This document shows, piece after piece, positions 24,820 to 34,119 of a DNA stretch of 64,000 bases. Source of the stretch: Rhizobium leguminosarum (lineage in GTDB: Bacteria; Pseudomonadota; Alphaproteobacteria; Rhizobiales; Rhizobiaceae); contig NZ_JAGIOR010000001.1 of the NCBI RefSeq assembly GCF_017876795.1, positions 2,692,501-2,756,500 of the forward strand. The letters run 5' to 3'. How positions within the stretch are numbered: the stretch's first letter is position 1; the number at the start of each line of letters is the position of its first letter. The translations under genes were made by a program, and so were the position numbers. The notes under the pieces were generated by a model. That model did not search any database, was not told the origin of the DNA, and saw only the letters and a program-made list of their open reading frames with translations.

Positions 24820-26346
24820 ATGACAGTGTTTGCAAAACCCCTGGCGGTCGATGATTACCACACCGTCTACGAGAGCGACGTTATTTCGGGCAATCTGCTG
24901 GATAACGATATAGCCGCGGCCAACGGCAACATGTTTCTCAACTTCTTCGACGGCGAGAGGGTTCTCGCCAAGCAGAGTGGTCAGGTCACCGATATCGAGG
25001 GTGAATATGGCACGTTTCACGTCAAGGCGGACGGCTCATACACCTATACGCTGAACGAGGCCGCCAAGGAGGGCTTCCTTGACGGAATGACGCTGAGAGA
25101 AATGATCGGCTACAAGATTTCCGATGGCGCCGGCAATACCGATGTCGGGCATTTTACGCTGGACATTCACGGGGTCACGAGCCCGCCGGTCGCGGTCGAC
25201 GATGCCTTTACCTTCCGCGAAGGCGGCGCGATGGCGGGCAACGTGCTTGCCAACGACATTGGCGGGGAGGCGGGTCATCTCTTTCTGCGCTCAGTCGAGG
25301 GCATCAGCGTAAGCGCCACGCGGAGCACCGACGTCGCCGGTGAATTCGGCACCTTCCATTTTTCGGCGGACGGAGGCTTCACCTACGATCTCGATCCGGC
25401 CGTGAAGGCGGGTCTCAACGATGGCGAGCATGTCACGGAGACGCTTCAATATTACAAGGTCTCCGACGGCGCCGGTCACGCGGATGCCGGCGTGATCTCG
25501 CTGATCGTCGACGGCGTGACAGACGGCAAGTCGTTGAACACCCATCATGTCGAGGCACAGGCGGATGTGGTGCGCCCCTTCCTGGACCATTACGAACTCC
25601 AGGGGGTCGCGGTCGATCCGCAAACGGGCAAATTTTACGTCAGCTCCGGCCATGGTTTCCCGGATGATTCCATGGTGAGCATTTACGACAACGCCTCCGC
25701 ATTTGAAACCGACAACGCCAGCGGCGCCATTTCTCTTGGCGAATATGACCGTGGCGAATATGACATCGGTGGAACCTATTTTACGGTCCGCGGCGGCGAG
25801 ATCATCGGAAGAACCAACGAGGTCAAAGGCGAAGGCCCTTTCCCCGATCAGACCTATCTCGCAAAGTGGGATGCCGCAGACGGTTCGCTCGATCAGCAGG
25901 GCGACCCGATTCCCGGCCTTATCGGCGAGAATGGGGCGGGCACGTTCGACTGGGGTGGATTCACGGCCGTCAATACGATGCAGGATTCCACAGGCATCTA
26001 CGTCGTCGGCCGCATCGATGATGCGACCTGGCAGGTCTCCAAAATCGATCCCGACACGCTAAACCCGATCGAATCCAAGACTTTCGCCGCCGGTGGGCTG
26101 GGATACGGCTTTGCCGTCGACGGCACGTTCTTCTTCGGCGATTCCTTCGGCAGCGAGCATATCGGCACGGCATTCGATTTCGAAACCGGGGTCAAGACAG
26201 CAATCGATGTCAAGATCGCCATATCGGGAGACGACTCCACCACCAACGTGGTCTATGACGCGGCGGCGGATTCGATCTACATCACCAACTCTCAGACCGA
26301 CGAAATCTCCGTGGTGCACAACATCTCGGACATATTGTTTGTCTGA
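24820..26346 (+). CDS. VCBS-repeat secreted protein with beta-propeller-like C-terminus
   Basis: The protein has 508 residues. The ATG at 24820 has AAGGAG eight bases upstream. It has no N-terminal signal peptide. Two VCBS/cadherin-like repeats occupy about residues 5-125 and 125-235, each with a GN(L/V)L(D/A)NDI start, a GEFGTFHFSADGGFTYDL core and a YKVSDGAGH end. The remainder resembles a repeated propeller (QGVAVDPQTGKFYVSSGHG, NVVYDAAADSIYITNSQ). Rhizobial proteins of this build are often exported by the type I PrsDE system without a cleaved signal, which fits here. It shares its repeats with the two beta-helix proteins at 54.6-58.1 kb. Confidence 0.75.
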   Translation: MTVFAKPLAVDDYHTVYESDVISGNLLDNDIAAANGNMFLNFFDGERVLAKQSGQVTDIEGEYGTFHVKADGSYTYTLNEAAKEGFLDGMTLREMIGYKISDGAGNTDVGHFTLDIHGVTSPPVAVDDAFTFREGGAMAGNVLANDIGGEAGHLFLRSVEGISVSATRSTDVAGEFGTFHFSADGGFTYDLDPAVKAGLNDGEHVTETLQYYKVSDGAGHADAGVISLIVDGVTDGKSLNTHHVEAQADVVRPFLDHYELQGVAVDPQTGKFYVSSGHGFPDDSMVSIYDNASAFETDNASGAISLGEYDRGEYDIGGTYFTVRGGEIIGRTNEVKGEGPFPDQTYLAKWDAADGSLDQQGDPIPGLIGENGAGTFDWGGFTAVNTMQDSTGIYVVGRIDDATWQVSKIDPDTLNPIESKTFAAGGLGYGFAVDGTFFFGDSFGSEHIGTAFDFETGVKTAIDVKIAISGDDSTTNVVYDAAADSIYITNSQTDEISVVHNISDILFV

Positions 26347-26362
26347 CGGGCCTTAACCGCAT

Positions 26363-26398
26363 GACGTCGCCCCGTGCGTTGTTGTTCCGGGCGACGTC
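26363..26398. terminator. Shared hairpin between the converging VCBS and ftsZ2 genes
   Basis: GACGTCGCCC (26363-26372) and GGGCGACGTC (26389-26398) form a perfect 10-bp stem with a 16-base loop. It lies between the stops of two converging genes, 17 bases past the plus-strand stop and 13 bases past the minus-strand stop, so it can serve both. No T-run is present. Confidence 0.6.
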
Positions 26399-26410
26399 CA
26401 AGCGGCGGCG

Positions 26411-27433
26411 TTATTGCAGCGTGCGCGTCTGGATCTGCTCTGCGGCTGGTTGAGAAGCGGAGGCGGGCACAGCGTCGCCTTCCAGGCCGGTTGCCACGAC
26501 CGAGACGCGGAACCTGCCGTCAAGGCTGCGGTCGAAGATGGCTCCGACGACGATATCGGCGTCTTCCTGCACCTCGTCGCGAATGCGGCTTGCCGCTTCG
26601 TCCACTTCGAACAGCGTCATATCCGAACCGCCCGAGATCGAGATCAGCACGCCCCTGGCGCCCTTCATCGAGATATCGTCGAGAAGCGGGTTGGCAATTG
26701 CCGCTTCCGCGGCCTTCATTGCGCGGCTTTCACCGGAGGCTTCGCCAGTGCCCATCATGGCGCGGCCCATGCCGCGCATAACCGATTTCACATCGGCAAA
26801 ATCGAGGTTGATCAGGCCTTCCTTGACGATCAGATCGGTGATGCAGCCAACGCCGGCATAGAGCACGCGGTCGGCGGTCATGAAGGCATCGGCGAAAGTG
26901 GTTTTCGCATCGGCGATGCGGAAGAGGTTCTGGTTGGGGATGACGATGACCGTATCGGCCGCCTGGCGAAGCGCCTCGATGCCGATTTCCGCCATTCTCA
27001 TGCGGCGGTTGCCTTCGAAGGTAAAGGGTTTGGTCACGACGCCGACCGTCAGGATGCCGGCGGCACGCGCGGCTCGGGCGATGACGGGTGCTGCGCCCGT
27101 GCCCGTTCCGCCGCCCATGCCGGCGGTGACGAAGCACATGTGCGAGCCGGCCAGGTGATCCATGATTTCATCGATCGATTCCTCAGCAGCTGCATGACCG
27201 ACCTCCGGCAGGGAACCGGCGCCGAGACCCTCGGTCACATTGGCGCCGAGCTGGATGCGGCGCGTCGCCTTGGAGGTGGCGAGCACCTGAGCATCCGTAT
27301 TTGCGGCGACGAATTCGACGCCTGCCAGGTTTTCGGCGATCATGTTGTTGATCGCATTGCCACCACCACCGCCGACGCCGATCACAGTAATGTGCGGCCG
27401 CAGTCCCGAAATGCCGCCCTTGGCGTCCGTCAT
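26411..27433 (-). CDS. ftsZ2: Short FtsZ paralogue (FtsZ2-like)
   Basis: The protein has 340 residues from the ATG at 27433, which has GGAGAG upstream. It is a full tubulin-like GTPase domain: [27 protein letters not shown], the GTP signature [15 protein letters not shown], and the T7 loop [11 protein letters not shown]. It ends soon after the globular domain ([13 protein letters not shown]) and lacks the long linker and the conserved C-terminal peptide that binds FtsA and ZipA. Sinorhizobium meliloti has a similar truncated FtsZ2 beside the essential FtsZ1. It can probably polymerise but not anchor itself to the membrane. It is not in a division gene cluster here. Confidence 0.85.
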   Translation of the reverse strand: MTDAKGGISGLRPHITVIGVGGGGGNAINNMIAENLAGVEFVAANTDAQVLATSKATRRIQLGANVTEGLGAGSLPEVGHAAAEESIDEIMDHLAGSHMCFVTAGMGGGTGTGAAPVIARAARAAGILTVGVVTKPFTFEGNRRMRMAEIGIEALRQAADTVIVIPNQNLFRIADAKTTFADAFMTADRVLYAGVGCITDLIVKEGLINLDFADVKSVMRGMGRAMMGTGEASGESRAMKAAEAAIANPLLDDISMKGARGVLISISGGSDMTLFEVDEAASRIRDEVQEDADIVVGAIFDRSLDGRFRVSVVATGLEGDAVPASASQPAAEQIQTRTLQ

Positions 27434-27685
27434 CGCGCTCTCCTTTGATGCTTCGTTCACGCCACGCCCTCGTTGCGGATAGCGAATCGGCGCACAGGAT
27501 AGCCGCCCAACAAGGCAGAGGCGAGGCGAAAGACGCCTCGAGGCGACACTCCTGTGATCGCCGCCTTCGTCGGGATCGTGGCCATGGCCTTTGCTGATTT
27601 CGCTCACGAGCCGACGGGGCATGAACCAAAGCCGCGCTGCGGTGTTTACAGACGTGCTTCTTATTTCCGGCAAAGGAACGTTTCC

Positions 27686-28117
27686 ATGCAAAGACTTCTC
27701 CTCTCAGGGCTTGCTCTTGCCGCACTGGCCGGCACCGCCTTCGCCCAACAACCGCCAGCCGCCGAGACTCCGCCCACAGCGGCCGATTCGGCCTCGCCAT
27801 CGCCGCCGCCTCCGCCACCGAATCCGCCTGCTTCTGGTAATGACGAGCGGATGACGGTCGAGTCGGATGCGCGGCCAGGAGATCGCCCCGATGACCGGTG
27901 GCATGGATCGAGGGGCGACATGGGTTTTCGCGACGACAGGGGTTTCCGCGGTTTCCGTGGTCATCGCCCGCCACCGCCGCCGCCGTCCAAGGCCGCCCAT
28001 TTCCGGATCGAGGATGGCAACACCCGGATCGATCTGAAATGCGCCGAGGATGAACCGATGAAGGCCTGTGCCGACCTGCTGCTCCAGGTCATGGACCGCC
28101 TGCAGGGCCAGGACTGA
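27686..28117 (+). CDS. Exported proline-rich hypothetical protein
   Basis: The protein has 143 residues from the ATG at 27686, with AGGAACG upstream. The signal peptide [20 protein letters not shown] ends in an AxA cleavage site. Two proline-rich blocks (PPPPPPNPP and HRPPPPPPS) frame an Arg/Gly/Asp-rich section ([14 protein letters not shown]). The C-terminal 45 residues ([34 protein letters not shown]) look globular with two cysteines. It may be periplasmic. The function is unknown. Confidence 0.7.
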   Translation: MQRLLLSGLALAALAGTAFAQQPPAAETPPTAADSASPSPPPPPPNPPASGNDERMTVESDARPGDRPDDRWHGSRGDMGFRDDRGFRGFRGHRPPPPPPSKAAHFRIEDGNTRIDLKCAEDEPMKACADLLLQVMDRLQGQD

Positions 28118-28282
28118 CCTTGGACACCCCGGCATAGCCAGGACACCATACGATGATGCAGCCGCCCGCCTGCTCTCGCGCGCGGTTTTGCAGCTTCCAG
28201 AAAGGCGATCGTCTCCCGCAGCGGCCGTTCGTCTCCTCCAGAAGCATTGACGACGCCCCGTTTTGTCTTTAGCTGTGACGCC

Positions 28283-28339
28283 ATGAAAATCGCATTGGTT
28301 CTGGCAGTGGTGATGGGGCGCATGGGCAGGATGGTGTAA
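28283..28339 (+). CDS. ilv-type leader peptide
   Basis: An 18-codon ORF reads MKIALVLAVVMGRMGRMV. Seven of the first ten codons are Ile, Leu, Val or Ala (I, L, V, L, V, V), and GTG/GTT codons recur. The stop lies within the first pairing structure. It has no plausible function as a protein and fits a regulatory leader. Confidence 0.75.
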   Translation: MKIALVLAVVMGRMGRMV

Positions 28340-28371
28340 CCATCCGGCGAAAGCACCCATGCGCGGTAAGC

Positions 28372-28395
28372 AGGCTCCTGACGGGGCCTTTTTTT
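28372..28395 (+). terminator. Attenuator terminator
   Basis: AGGCTCC (28372-28378), a TGAC loop, and GGGGCCT (28383-28389, one G-T pair) are followed by six more T. It lies about 70 bases upstream of the acetolactate synthase start. Confidence 0.8.
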
Positions 28396-28464
28396 ATGCC
28401 CTGAATCCGGGGCGGGCCTCGTCGGACTTTCCACACATCATCACACTGATCAAGGAACGGAACC

Positions 28465-30189
28465 ATGAGATCCCGTCATTCCATCGACACCCCGCGCGCG
28501 CAGATGACCGGCGCGGAAATCGTTCTCCAGGCGCTGAGAGACAATGGCGTCAAGCATATATTCGGCTATCCCGGTGCTGCCGTGCTGCCGATCTACGACG
28601 AGCTTTTCCAGCAGGAAGACATCAGCCACATTCTGGTTCGCCATGAACAAGGAGCCGGCCATGCCGCCGAGGGATATGCCCGCTCGACGGGCAAGGTCGG
28701 CGTCATGCTGGTGACCTCAGGCCCCGGCGTCACCAACGCGATCACGCCCCTTCAGGATGCCCTGATGGATTCCGTGCCGCTCGTTTGCCTGTCCGGCCAG
28801 GTGCCGACGACGCTGATCGGGTCCGATGCCTTTCAGGAGTGCGATACCGTCGGCATCACCCGAGCCTGCACGAAACACAATCGGCTGGTCGGCGACGTCA
28901 ACGACCTCGCGGCGGCCATCCATGAAGCCTTTCGCATCGCCGGATCAGGCCGGCCCGGACCCGTTCTGGTCGACATGCCCAAGGACGTGCTGTTTGCGAG
29001 CGGCAATTATATGCCGCCTGAGGCTGTCGCCCCGAGACCGAGCTGCCAGCCGGATGGCTGCTGCGACATCAGCGAGATCGAGGCTGCGATCGCTCTGATG
29101 GCGACGGCACGCAGGCCGGTTATCTGCGTGGGCGGCGGCGTCATCAATTCCGGCCCTGAAGCGGTAAAACTGCTGCGCGAGCTGGTGGATCTCACCGGCT
29201 TTCCCGTCACGTCGACGCTGATGGGGCTCGGAGCCTATCCGGCTTCCAGCCCGAACTGGCTGAAGATGGCCGGGCTTCAAGGCTCCCATGAGGCCAACAT
29301 GGCAATGCACGACTGCGACCTCATGCTCTGCATCGGCGCGCGATTCGACGGCGGGCTTGCCTCCGGCGTCGATGGTTTCTCACCGAATTCTTGGAAGATT
29401 CAGATCGATATCGACGCTTCCTCGCTCAACAAGACTGTGCGCGCCGATATCGGTATCCGCGGTGATGCTGCCGACGTGCTTGCCGAGCTCGTTCGCCTGT
29501 GGGGGGCGCTGCCGCAGGCGCCGGACCGGGCGCGGCTGGCCGAGTGGGGGAGCACGATTGCGGGCTGGCGGGCACGGCGATCGTTTTCCTACGCGATGCG
29601 CGAGGACGTCATCATGCCCCAATATGCCATCGAGCGGCTTTATGAACTGACGAAGGATCGGGATACCTACATCACGACGGAGGTCGGCCGGCATCAGATT
29701 TGGGCCGCGCAGCATTACGATTTCGAGCAGCCGAACCGCTGGATGACGTCAGGCGGCCTGGGGACGATGGGATACGGGCTGCCCGCCGCCCTCGGCGTGC
29801 AGATCGCCAATCCTGGCAGCCTTGTCATCGACATCGCCGGCGATGCCTCCGTGCAGATGACGATGAAGGAAATGTCGGCCGCCGTGCAGCACAACGCGCC
29901 AATCAAGATCTTCATTCTCAACGGCAGCGATCAGGGAACGGCTCGGCAGCGGCAGCACGGAAACCCGGATTTCGTGAGACTTGCCGAAGCTTATGGCGGA
30001 CACGGCATTCGCTGCGAGAGGCCGGCCGAACTCGACGATGCGATCATGGAGATGATCGCGGTGAACATGCCTGTTCTGTTCGACTGCCGCGTCGCCGAAC
30101 TCGCCGATCGCCTGCCGACGATGGGGGCGGGAAGGGCGTATCATGAGATGCTGCTGCCCGGCGAAGTTGGCGGAGAGGGGTACGTCTAG
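28465..30189 (+). CDS. Divergent acetolactate synthase large subunit
   Basis: The protein has 574 residues. It aligns with AHAS large subunits throughout: FGYPGAAVLPIYDELF, VRHEQGAGHAAEGYARSTG (catalytic Glu), SGQVPTTLIGSDAFQECDTVGIT, ARFDGGL, and the C-terminal ThDP domain SGGLGTMGYGLPAALG. The ThDP/Mg signature is altered: canonical GDG..NN is GDASVQMTMKEM...ILNGSDQG, and about a dozen residues after it, where AHAS has a Trp-containing loop, are missing. The Pro of ITRPCTKHN is Ala. No ilvH-type small subunit lies nearby. It may be a paralogue with another keto-acid substrate or low activity. An attenuator upstream links it to branched-chain amino acid supply. Confidence 0.8.
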   Translation: MRSRHSIDTPRAQMTGAEIVLQALRDNGVKHIFGYPGAAVLPIYDELFQQEDISHILVRHEQGAGHAAEGYARSTGKVGVMLVTSGPGVTNAITPLQDALMDSVPLVCLSGQVPTTLIGSDAFQECDTVGITRACTKHNRLVGDVNDLAAAIHEAFRIAGSGRPGPVLVDMPKDVLFASGNYMPPEAVAPRPSCQPDGCCDISEIEAAIALMATARRPVICVGGGVINSGPEAVKLLRELVDLTGFPVTSTLMGLGAYPASSPNWLKMAGLQGSHEANMAMHDCDLMLCIGARFDGGLASGVDGFSPNSWKIQIDIDASSLNKTVRADIGIRGDAADVLAELVRLWGALPQAPDRARLAEWGSTIAGWRARRSFSYAMREDVIMPQYAIERLYELTKDRDTYITTEVGRHQIWAAQHYDFEQPNRWMTSGGLGTMGYGLPAALGVQIANPGSLVIDIAGDASVQMTMKEMSAAVQHNAPIKIFILNGSDQGTARQRQHGNPDFVRLAEAYGGHGIRCERPAELDDAIMEMIAVNMPVLFDCRVAELADRLPTMGAGRAYHEMLLPGEVGGEGYV

Positions 30190-30397
30190 GAGCTCTCGGG
30201 CACGGTTTGAAAACGTCAGTCGCGGCAGTGGATGCTGCGACCGACGCTGAAGCCATCAGGCTCCGGCTTTACGGCAGGCTCGGTGAAATCTACACCGCCG
30301 TCGAGATTAAACGTCGCCGCGCGAATTGATCGAGCCCTAGGCATGGGGATTTACTGTCGGTGATGGAAAGCTTGGCGTGGGCGGCGTGATGGCGGAG

Positions 30398-32409
30398 CTA
30401 TTCTGGTAGCCCCGCCATCCTGAGAGCCTCGATATATCGATTGCGATCGTCCGGCCGCCGGAACGGTGGCAGCACATCGGCGAGATTGGAAAGCCGGAGG
30501 GCGGGGTCCATCAGGCACAGCCGAGCGGTCGTTTCCCGGGCGTCTGCAAGGCGACCGGCCATGGCTTGGCCCGCCGCCATGACGCGCATCGCGCTCGGGT
30601 AGTTCGGCTGGTGCCGCAGCGATTTTCCCGCCCAGGCGGCAGCGTCATCATAATCGCCGGCGCAAAAGTGAGCGAGCCCGGTGTTGAACTGCCAGGCAAA
30701 CAGGCGTGGATCCAAAGGGCTCAAGCGCATGGCAAGTGCGGCGTGTTCGACGGCCTTGTCAGGTTCGCCCAGGCACACCTTTACCCAGCTGCTGACACCG
30801 AGAGCAGCGGCCAGGTTCGGGTTGAGAAAGACAGCGCGGTCAATGCAGGCCGCACTGCCGTCGAGATCACCGCCGACATAACCGAGGACGTATCCACCGT
30901 AGGAGAGCGTAACCGCATCGTCCCAGCCGAGTTCGACGGCTCTCCTCGCCAGTCGGGTGGCTTCGGCGGTTTCCTCTGCGGGATTGACCATCCAGCCGTT
31001 GCTCTTTCGGGTGGCGTAGCACCGCGCGGCCCGGGCATGGGCTATGGCGAACTCCGGGTCACGCTCGATCGCCTTCATGAACAGCCGCAAGGCTTCGTCA
31101 ATGACCGATCTGTTGGTGACTGTCCGGTCGAATGCCGCCAGGCCGCGGAGATAGTAATCGTAGGCGTCGAGGCTCTCGGTCGGCTTACGTTTGGCACGCT
31201 CGATCTCGGCCTCCTCCACTTTCGGCGCTATGGCGCCGACGATGCTCGAGGCGACTCGATCCTGAAGATCGAGAACATTCGCCAGAGTTCCGTCGAAACG
31301 ATCGGCCCAAAGATGCGCCCCGGTCGACGTGTCGATGAGCTGCCCGGCATGCGCACGCGGTCACTCGTCCGACGCACGCTTCCCTCGACCACATAGCGCA
31401 CGTCCAAATCGCGGCCAACCTGCTTTATGTCGACGGCCTGACCTTTGTAGGTGAAGCTCGAATTCCGCGCGATGACGTAGAGATGGCGGAATTGAGCAAG
31501 CGCGATGGTGATGTCCTCGACGATGCCGTCGGCAAAATATTCCTGCTCCGTATCGCCGCTGAGATTCTGAAACGGCAACACCGCAACCGATGGCCGATCA
31601 TGATGTTTCGACGGGGTTGGGAAGACCGGCGGCCGGGAGGCGACGTCGAGGCGAGGCGCCGTTCGCTGACGTTCGGATACCTGCCGCGATTGCAGCGAAG
31701 CGGCGAGGGCGGAGGTCTCTGCCTCGGGTTCGGCGCGAAGATGCGTCTTCAAGAGTGCTCGACAGGCTTCGAACTGGCGCAGGGCCGCGTTTTCGTGGCC
31801 CCTCAGAGTGTGGATCCGCATCAAAGCCCGGTGGGCAGCCTCCATGGTCGGGTCTACCGCGAGCAACCTTTCGGCGAGCCCTTCGCAGGCCGGTTCCTCG
31901 CCGGTGCCCGGCTCGGAGAGCGCGAGGCTCAACCGCTCCACAAGCTGCAGCGCCTTGCGTTGATATGTGCTCTGGTAAGGCCCAAACCACTGATCAAGCC
32001 CGTCCGGAATGGCCTCGCCCGCAAGCACTTCGCCGCGGTAGAGATCGGCGGCGAAGGCGAGATCGGCGGTCCGGCCCGCCTCCAGTTTACGGTCGAAGAT
32101 CGAAATGTCCGCCTCTTCAGGACCGGCAATCAGCGCGACGGTCTCCTGATCCCCGTCAATGTAGACGGTGGCATCCCCGCCAGCTGGGAACGATCGTCTA
32201 ATATCGACCAGCGCCTGCCGCAGGCTATTTCGGGCCTGCTCACTGCTTCGTCCCGGCCAGAAGGCTTCGGAAAGCAATTCCCTGCGATGGCCGCGGCGGC
32301 CTGCGAGCACCAGGGCAGCAAAGAGCAGTGATGTCTTGCGCGTGGTAAAGCGAACTTGCCGGCGCTCCCAAGACGTCACTTCGAGGCCACCCAGCAACCT
32401 GATACGCAC
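30398..32409 (-). pseudogene. BTAD-TPR transcriptional regulator with a frameshift
   Basis: Two frames make one protein of about 670 residues. The first (32409 down to about 31345) encodes an OmpR-like winged helix (VRFTTRKTSLLFAALVLAG, SSEQARNSLRQALVDIRR), a BTAD domain, and a TolB-like segment (RPSVAVLPFQNLSGD, ARNSSFTYKGQAVDIKQVGRDL). It derails after DRVRMPG. The other frame continues with LIDTSTGAHLWADRFDGTL, VASSIVGAIAPKVEEAEIERAKRK and TPR-like repeats to 30398. One missing base at about 31342-31347 restores the family sequence. Such proteins are usually annotated adenylate cyclase-like or SARP-type regulators. It is either a pseudogene or a sequencing artefact. Confidence 0.75.
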
Positions 32410-32584
32410 AGATCGTCTCCCAGATTTCGACCGCCGCCGCAGAATAGCATCTCGGCAGATAGATTTAACACCGATTTAGCGGCGGTTTGTCGAAGTTTTC
32501 CTGGCTGTTCACGCTTGGCCGAACAGCGCGAGAACGCTGGCGTGACAGGCTCCCACTCGCAAATCTCACAAATGGGAGACTGAA

Positions 32585-32827
32585 ATGGCTCACACGGAAA
32601 CTCACGCTGGCGTCCACGCGCCGAACAGACAGTTGTTCAAGTCCAGGCCGAATAGTGCAGCAATCATCATCGTTGCCCTGAGGGCGTGGCGGCGGACTGC
32701 CGCGAGGCGGAAGGCACTGGCAAACTTGACGCCCGATCAACTGAGGGACATCGGTCACCCCGAAATCGATCGACCCGTGCTCGAAATTGAGGCCGGTCTG
32801 ATGACGAAGTTGATGTCGATGCGGTAG
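32585..32827 (+). CDS. DUF1127 small protein
   Basis: The protein has 80 residues with GGGAG seven bases before the ATG. The C-terminal half WRRTAARRKALANLTPDQLRDIGHPEID is the DUF1127 motif (basic stretch followed by L-x-x-L-T-P-x-Q-L-x-D-I-G). Short DUF1127 proteins in Agrobacterium and Brucella bind RNA or control phosphate and carbon metabolism, with the Arg-rich helix critical. The N-terminal extension of 45 residues is Ser/Asn/His-rich and not recognised. It is divergent from the regulator pseudogene. Confidence 0.7.
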   Translation: MAHTETHAGVHAPNRQLFKSRPNSAAIIIVALRAWRRTAARRKALANLTPDQLRDIGHPEIDRPVLEIEAGLMTKLMSMR

Positions 32828-32976
32828 CCGGAAATCCCAACTGCGCTGAAACGTCAGCTCCAGCCAATGCGGGGATCCGAGGTGCAAGGTTTGCGCCAGC
32901 GTAAATGAGGGGCAGCCCCGCCAGGTCAGGGGCTATTGATTTGGGGTTCACTCTTCTGCATCCACCGCGAGGAGCA

Positions 32977-33507
32977 TCATCTCGACGCCAACCCGATCTC
33001 ACTCAATATCTCCACGGGCGGAAACTGGACACAATCCGCTGCATCGAAATTCACCGTGAACTGCGTCCGGTTCTTGTCGGCCCAATCGATCGCTGCCTTC
33101 GATTTCACCTTCGGCACCTTGGCGGCAATGGTGCAGTGAGGCACCCAGTTGCCGGGCCGATAGTGCTCATGACAATAGGCAGGGTCGATCTCTCGATCGA
33201 GAACTGCGTGCAGCTGAAAAAGCGCGTCGCCTGCGATCGGCCGCGCCCAAAAGACGAGGAACTCGTTCTCGAAATAACCGACACCCGAAAAGCTTACGGT
33301 GACGGCCGAACGCCTGCGGAAGACGCGTTCAAGCGCCGCGGCCAACCGATCAGAAGCAAACTCGTCATAAACTGCGAGGGTGAGATGCGGAGGATAATTC
33401 AAAGCCTGCATTGAAGCCGCCTCTTCAAATGCCGCGGCTTCATCCCAGAGTTTGAAAACCGGCGATGCGGTCTCGTTCAGACATTTGAGGCTGATCCCGT
33501 AAGGCAT
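32977..33507 (-). CDS. 2'-5' RNA ligase-like (LigT/2H phosphoesterase) protein
   Basis: The protein has 176 residues. The two catalytic HxT motifs of the 2H superfamily are present: PHLTLAVYDE (about residue 41) and PHCTIAAKV (about residue 125). The core strands around AVTVSFSGVGYFENEFLVFW fit the family. Members hydrolyse cyclic phosphates or ligate RNA ends, and the true substrate of most bacterial copies is unknown. It is a single gene whose neighbours point away. Confidence 0.75.
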   Translation of the reverse strand: MPYGISLKCLNETASPVFKLWDEAAAFEEAASMQALNYPPHLTLAVYDEFASDRLAAALERVFRRRSAVTVSFSGVGYFENEFLVFWARPIAGDALFQLHAVLDREIDPAYCHEHYRPGNWVPHCTIAAKVPKVKSKAAIDWADKNRTQFTVNFDAADCVQFPPVEILSEIGLASR

Positions 33508-33684
33508 TTGCGAGCGTTATCCAGTCCATCGCGCCTGGATCTTAGGCCGATATCGTTGCTGATGTCGAGCGGACGCGGCCGGAAGGAGCTCATGGCGGCT
33601 GGTGACATAACCAGATATCGGGTGGGTTTTGTCTATTTTTCCGCCGCGGGGATTCGACTATCATGGGATGCTTGAACGATAGAG

Positions 33685-34074
33685 ATGCACGGCATGATCG
33701 ATCATATCACCATTGCTGCCAGTGACCTCGAAAAGAGCAAGGTGTTCTATGAACGCGCCTTCGACACTCTTGGCTATCGCCGCGCCTTCGGGAAAGAAGG
33801 TGTATTCTGGGCCTTTGATGTCGGCGGCAGTCTGTTCGAAATCCAGCACACTGACGACAAGCCGCCGCTGACCCGTTTGCACGTTGCGTTCCGGGTCCGA
33901 AGCAGGGCGGAGGTCGAGGCGTTTTATCGCGCAGCACTCGAAGCCGGTGCAAGGGACAATGGTGCGCCCGGCCCGCGGCCGGAATATGCCGACAACTATT
34001 ATGCCTGCTTCGTTCTCGATCCCGACGGATACAATATCGAGGCGATGCTCAATGAGCCGCCGCTGCACGAGTGA
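33685..34074 (+). CDS. VOC (glyoxalase/bleomycin resistance-like) family protein
   Basis: The protein has 129 residues, with an alternative start at Met4 (33694). The motif MIDHITIAASDLEKSKVFYERAF starts the first beta-alpha-beta module of VOC, and the end HVAFRVRSRAEVEAFYRAALEAG, YYACFVLDPDGYNIEAM completes the second, with Glu and His residues in the usual metal positions. It fits a lyase or dioxygenase-like or binding protein. The cupin gene follows after 45 bases on the same strand, so the two are probably cotranscribed. Confidence 0.8.
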   Translation: MHGMIDHITIAASDLEKSKVFYERAFDTLGYRRAFGKEGVFWAFDVGGSLFEIQHTDDKPPLTRLHVAFRVRSRAEVEAFYRAALEAGARDNGAPGPRPEYADNYYACFVLDPDGYNIEAMLNEPPLHE

Positions 34075-34119
34075 CGACGCAGGCTCTGCCCAAAGAATGC
34101 AATCGAGGGGGAGGTGGAT

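Larger units (their letters stand above)
28283..28395 (+). promoter_or_regulatory. Branched-chain amino acid attenuator of the acetolactate synthase gene
   Basis: The region contains a leader peptide, alternative RNA pairings and an intrinsic terminator. GCGCATGGG (28318-28326) pairs perfectly with CCCATGCGC (28356-28364), enclosing a GGATGG/CCATCC hairpin over the leader stop codon (28329-28345). The terminator follows at 28372-28395. When Ile, Val or Leu-tRNA is scarce the ribosome would stall on the leader and change the folding. This is the ilv-type transcription attenuation known in proteobacteria. Confidence 0.75.
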
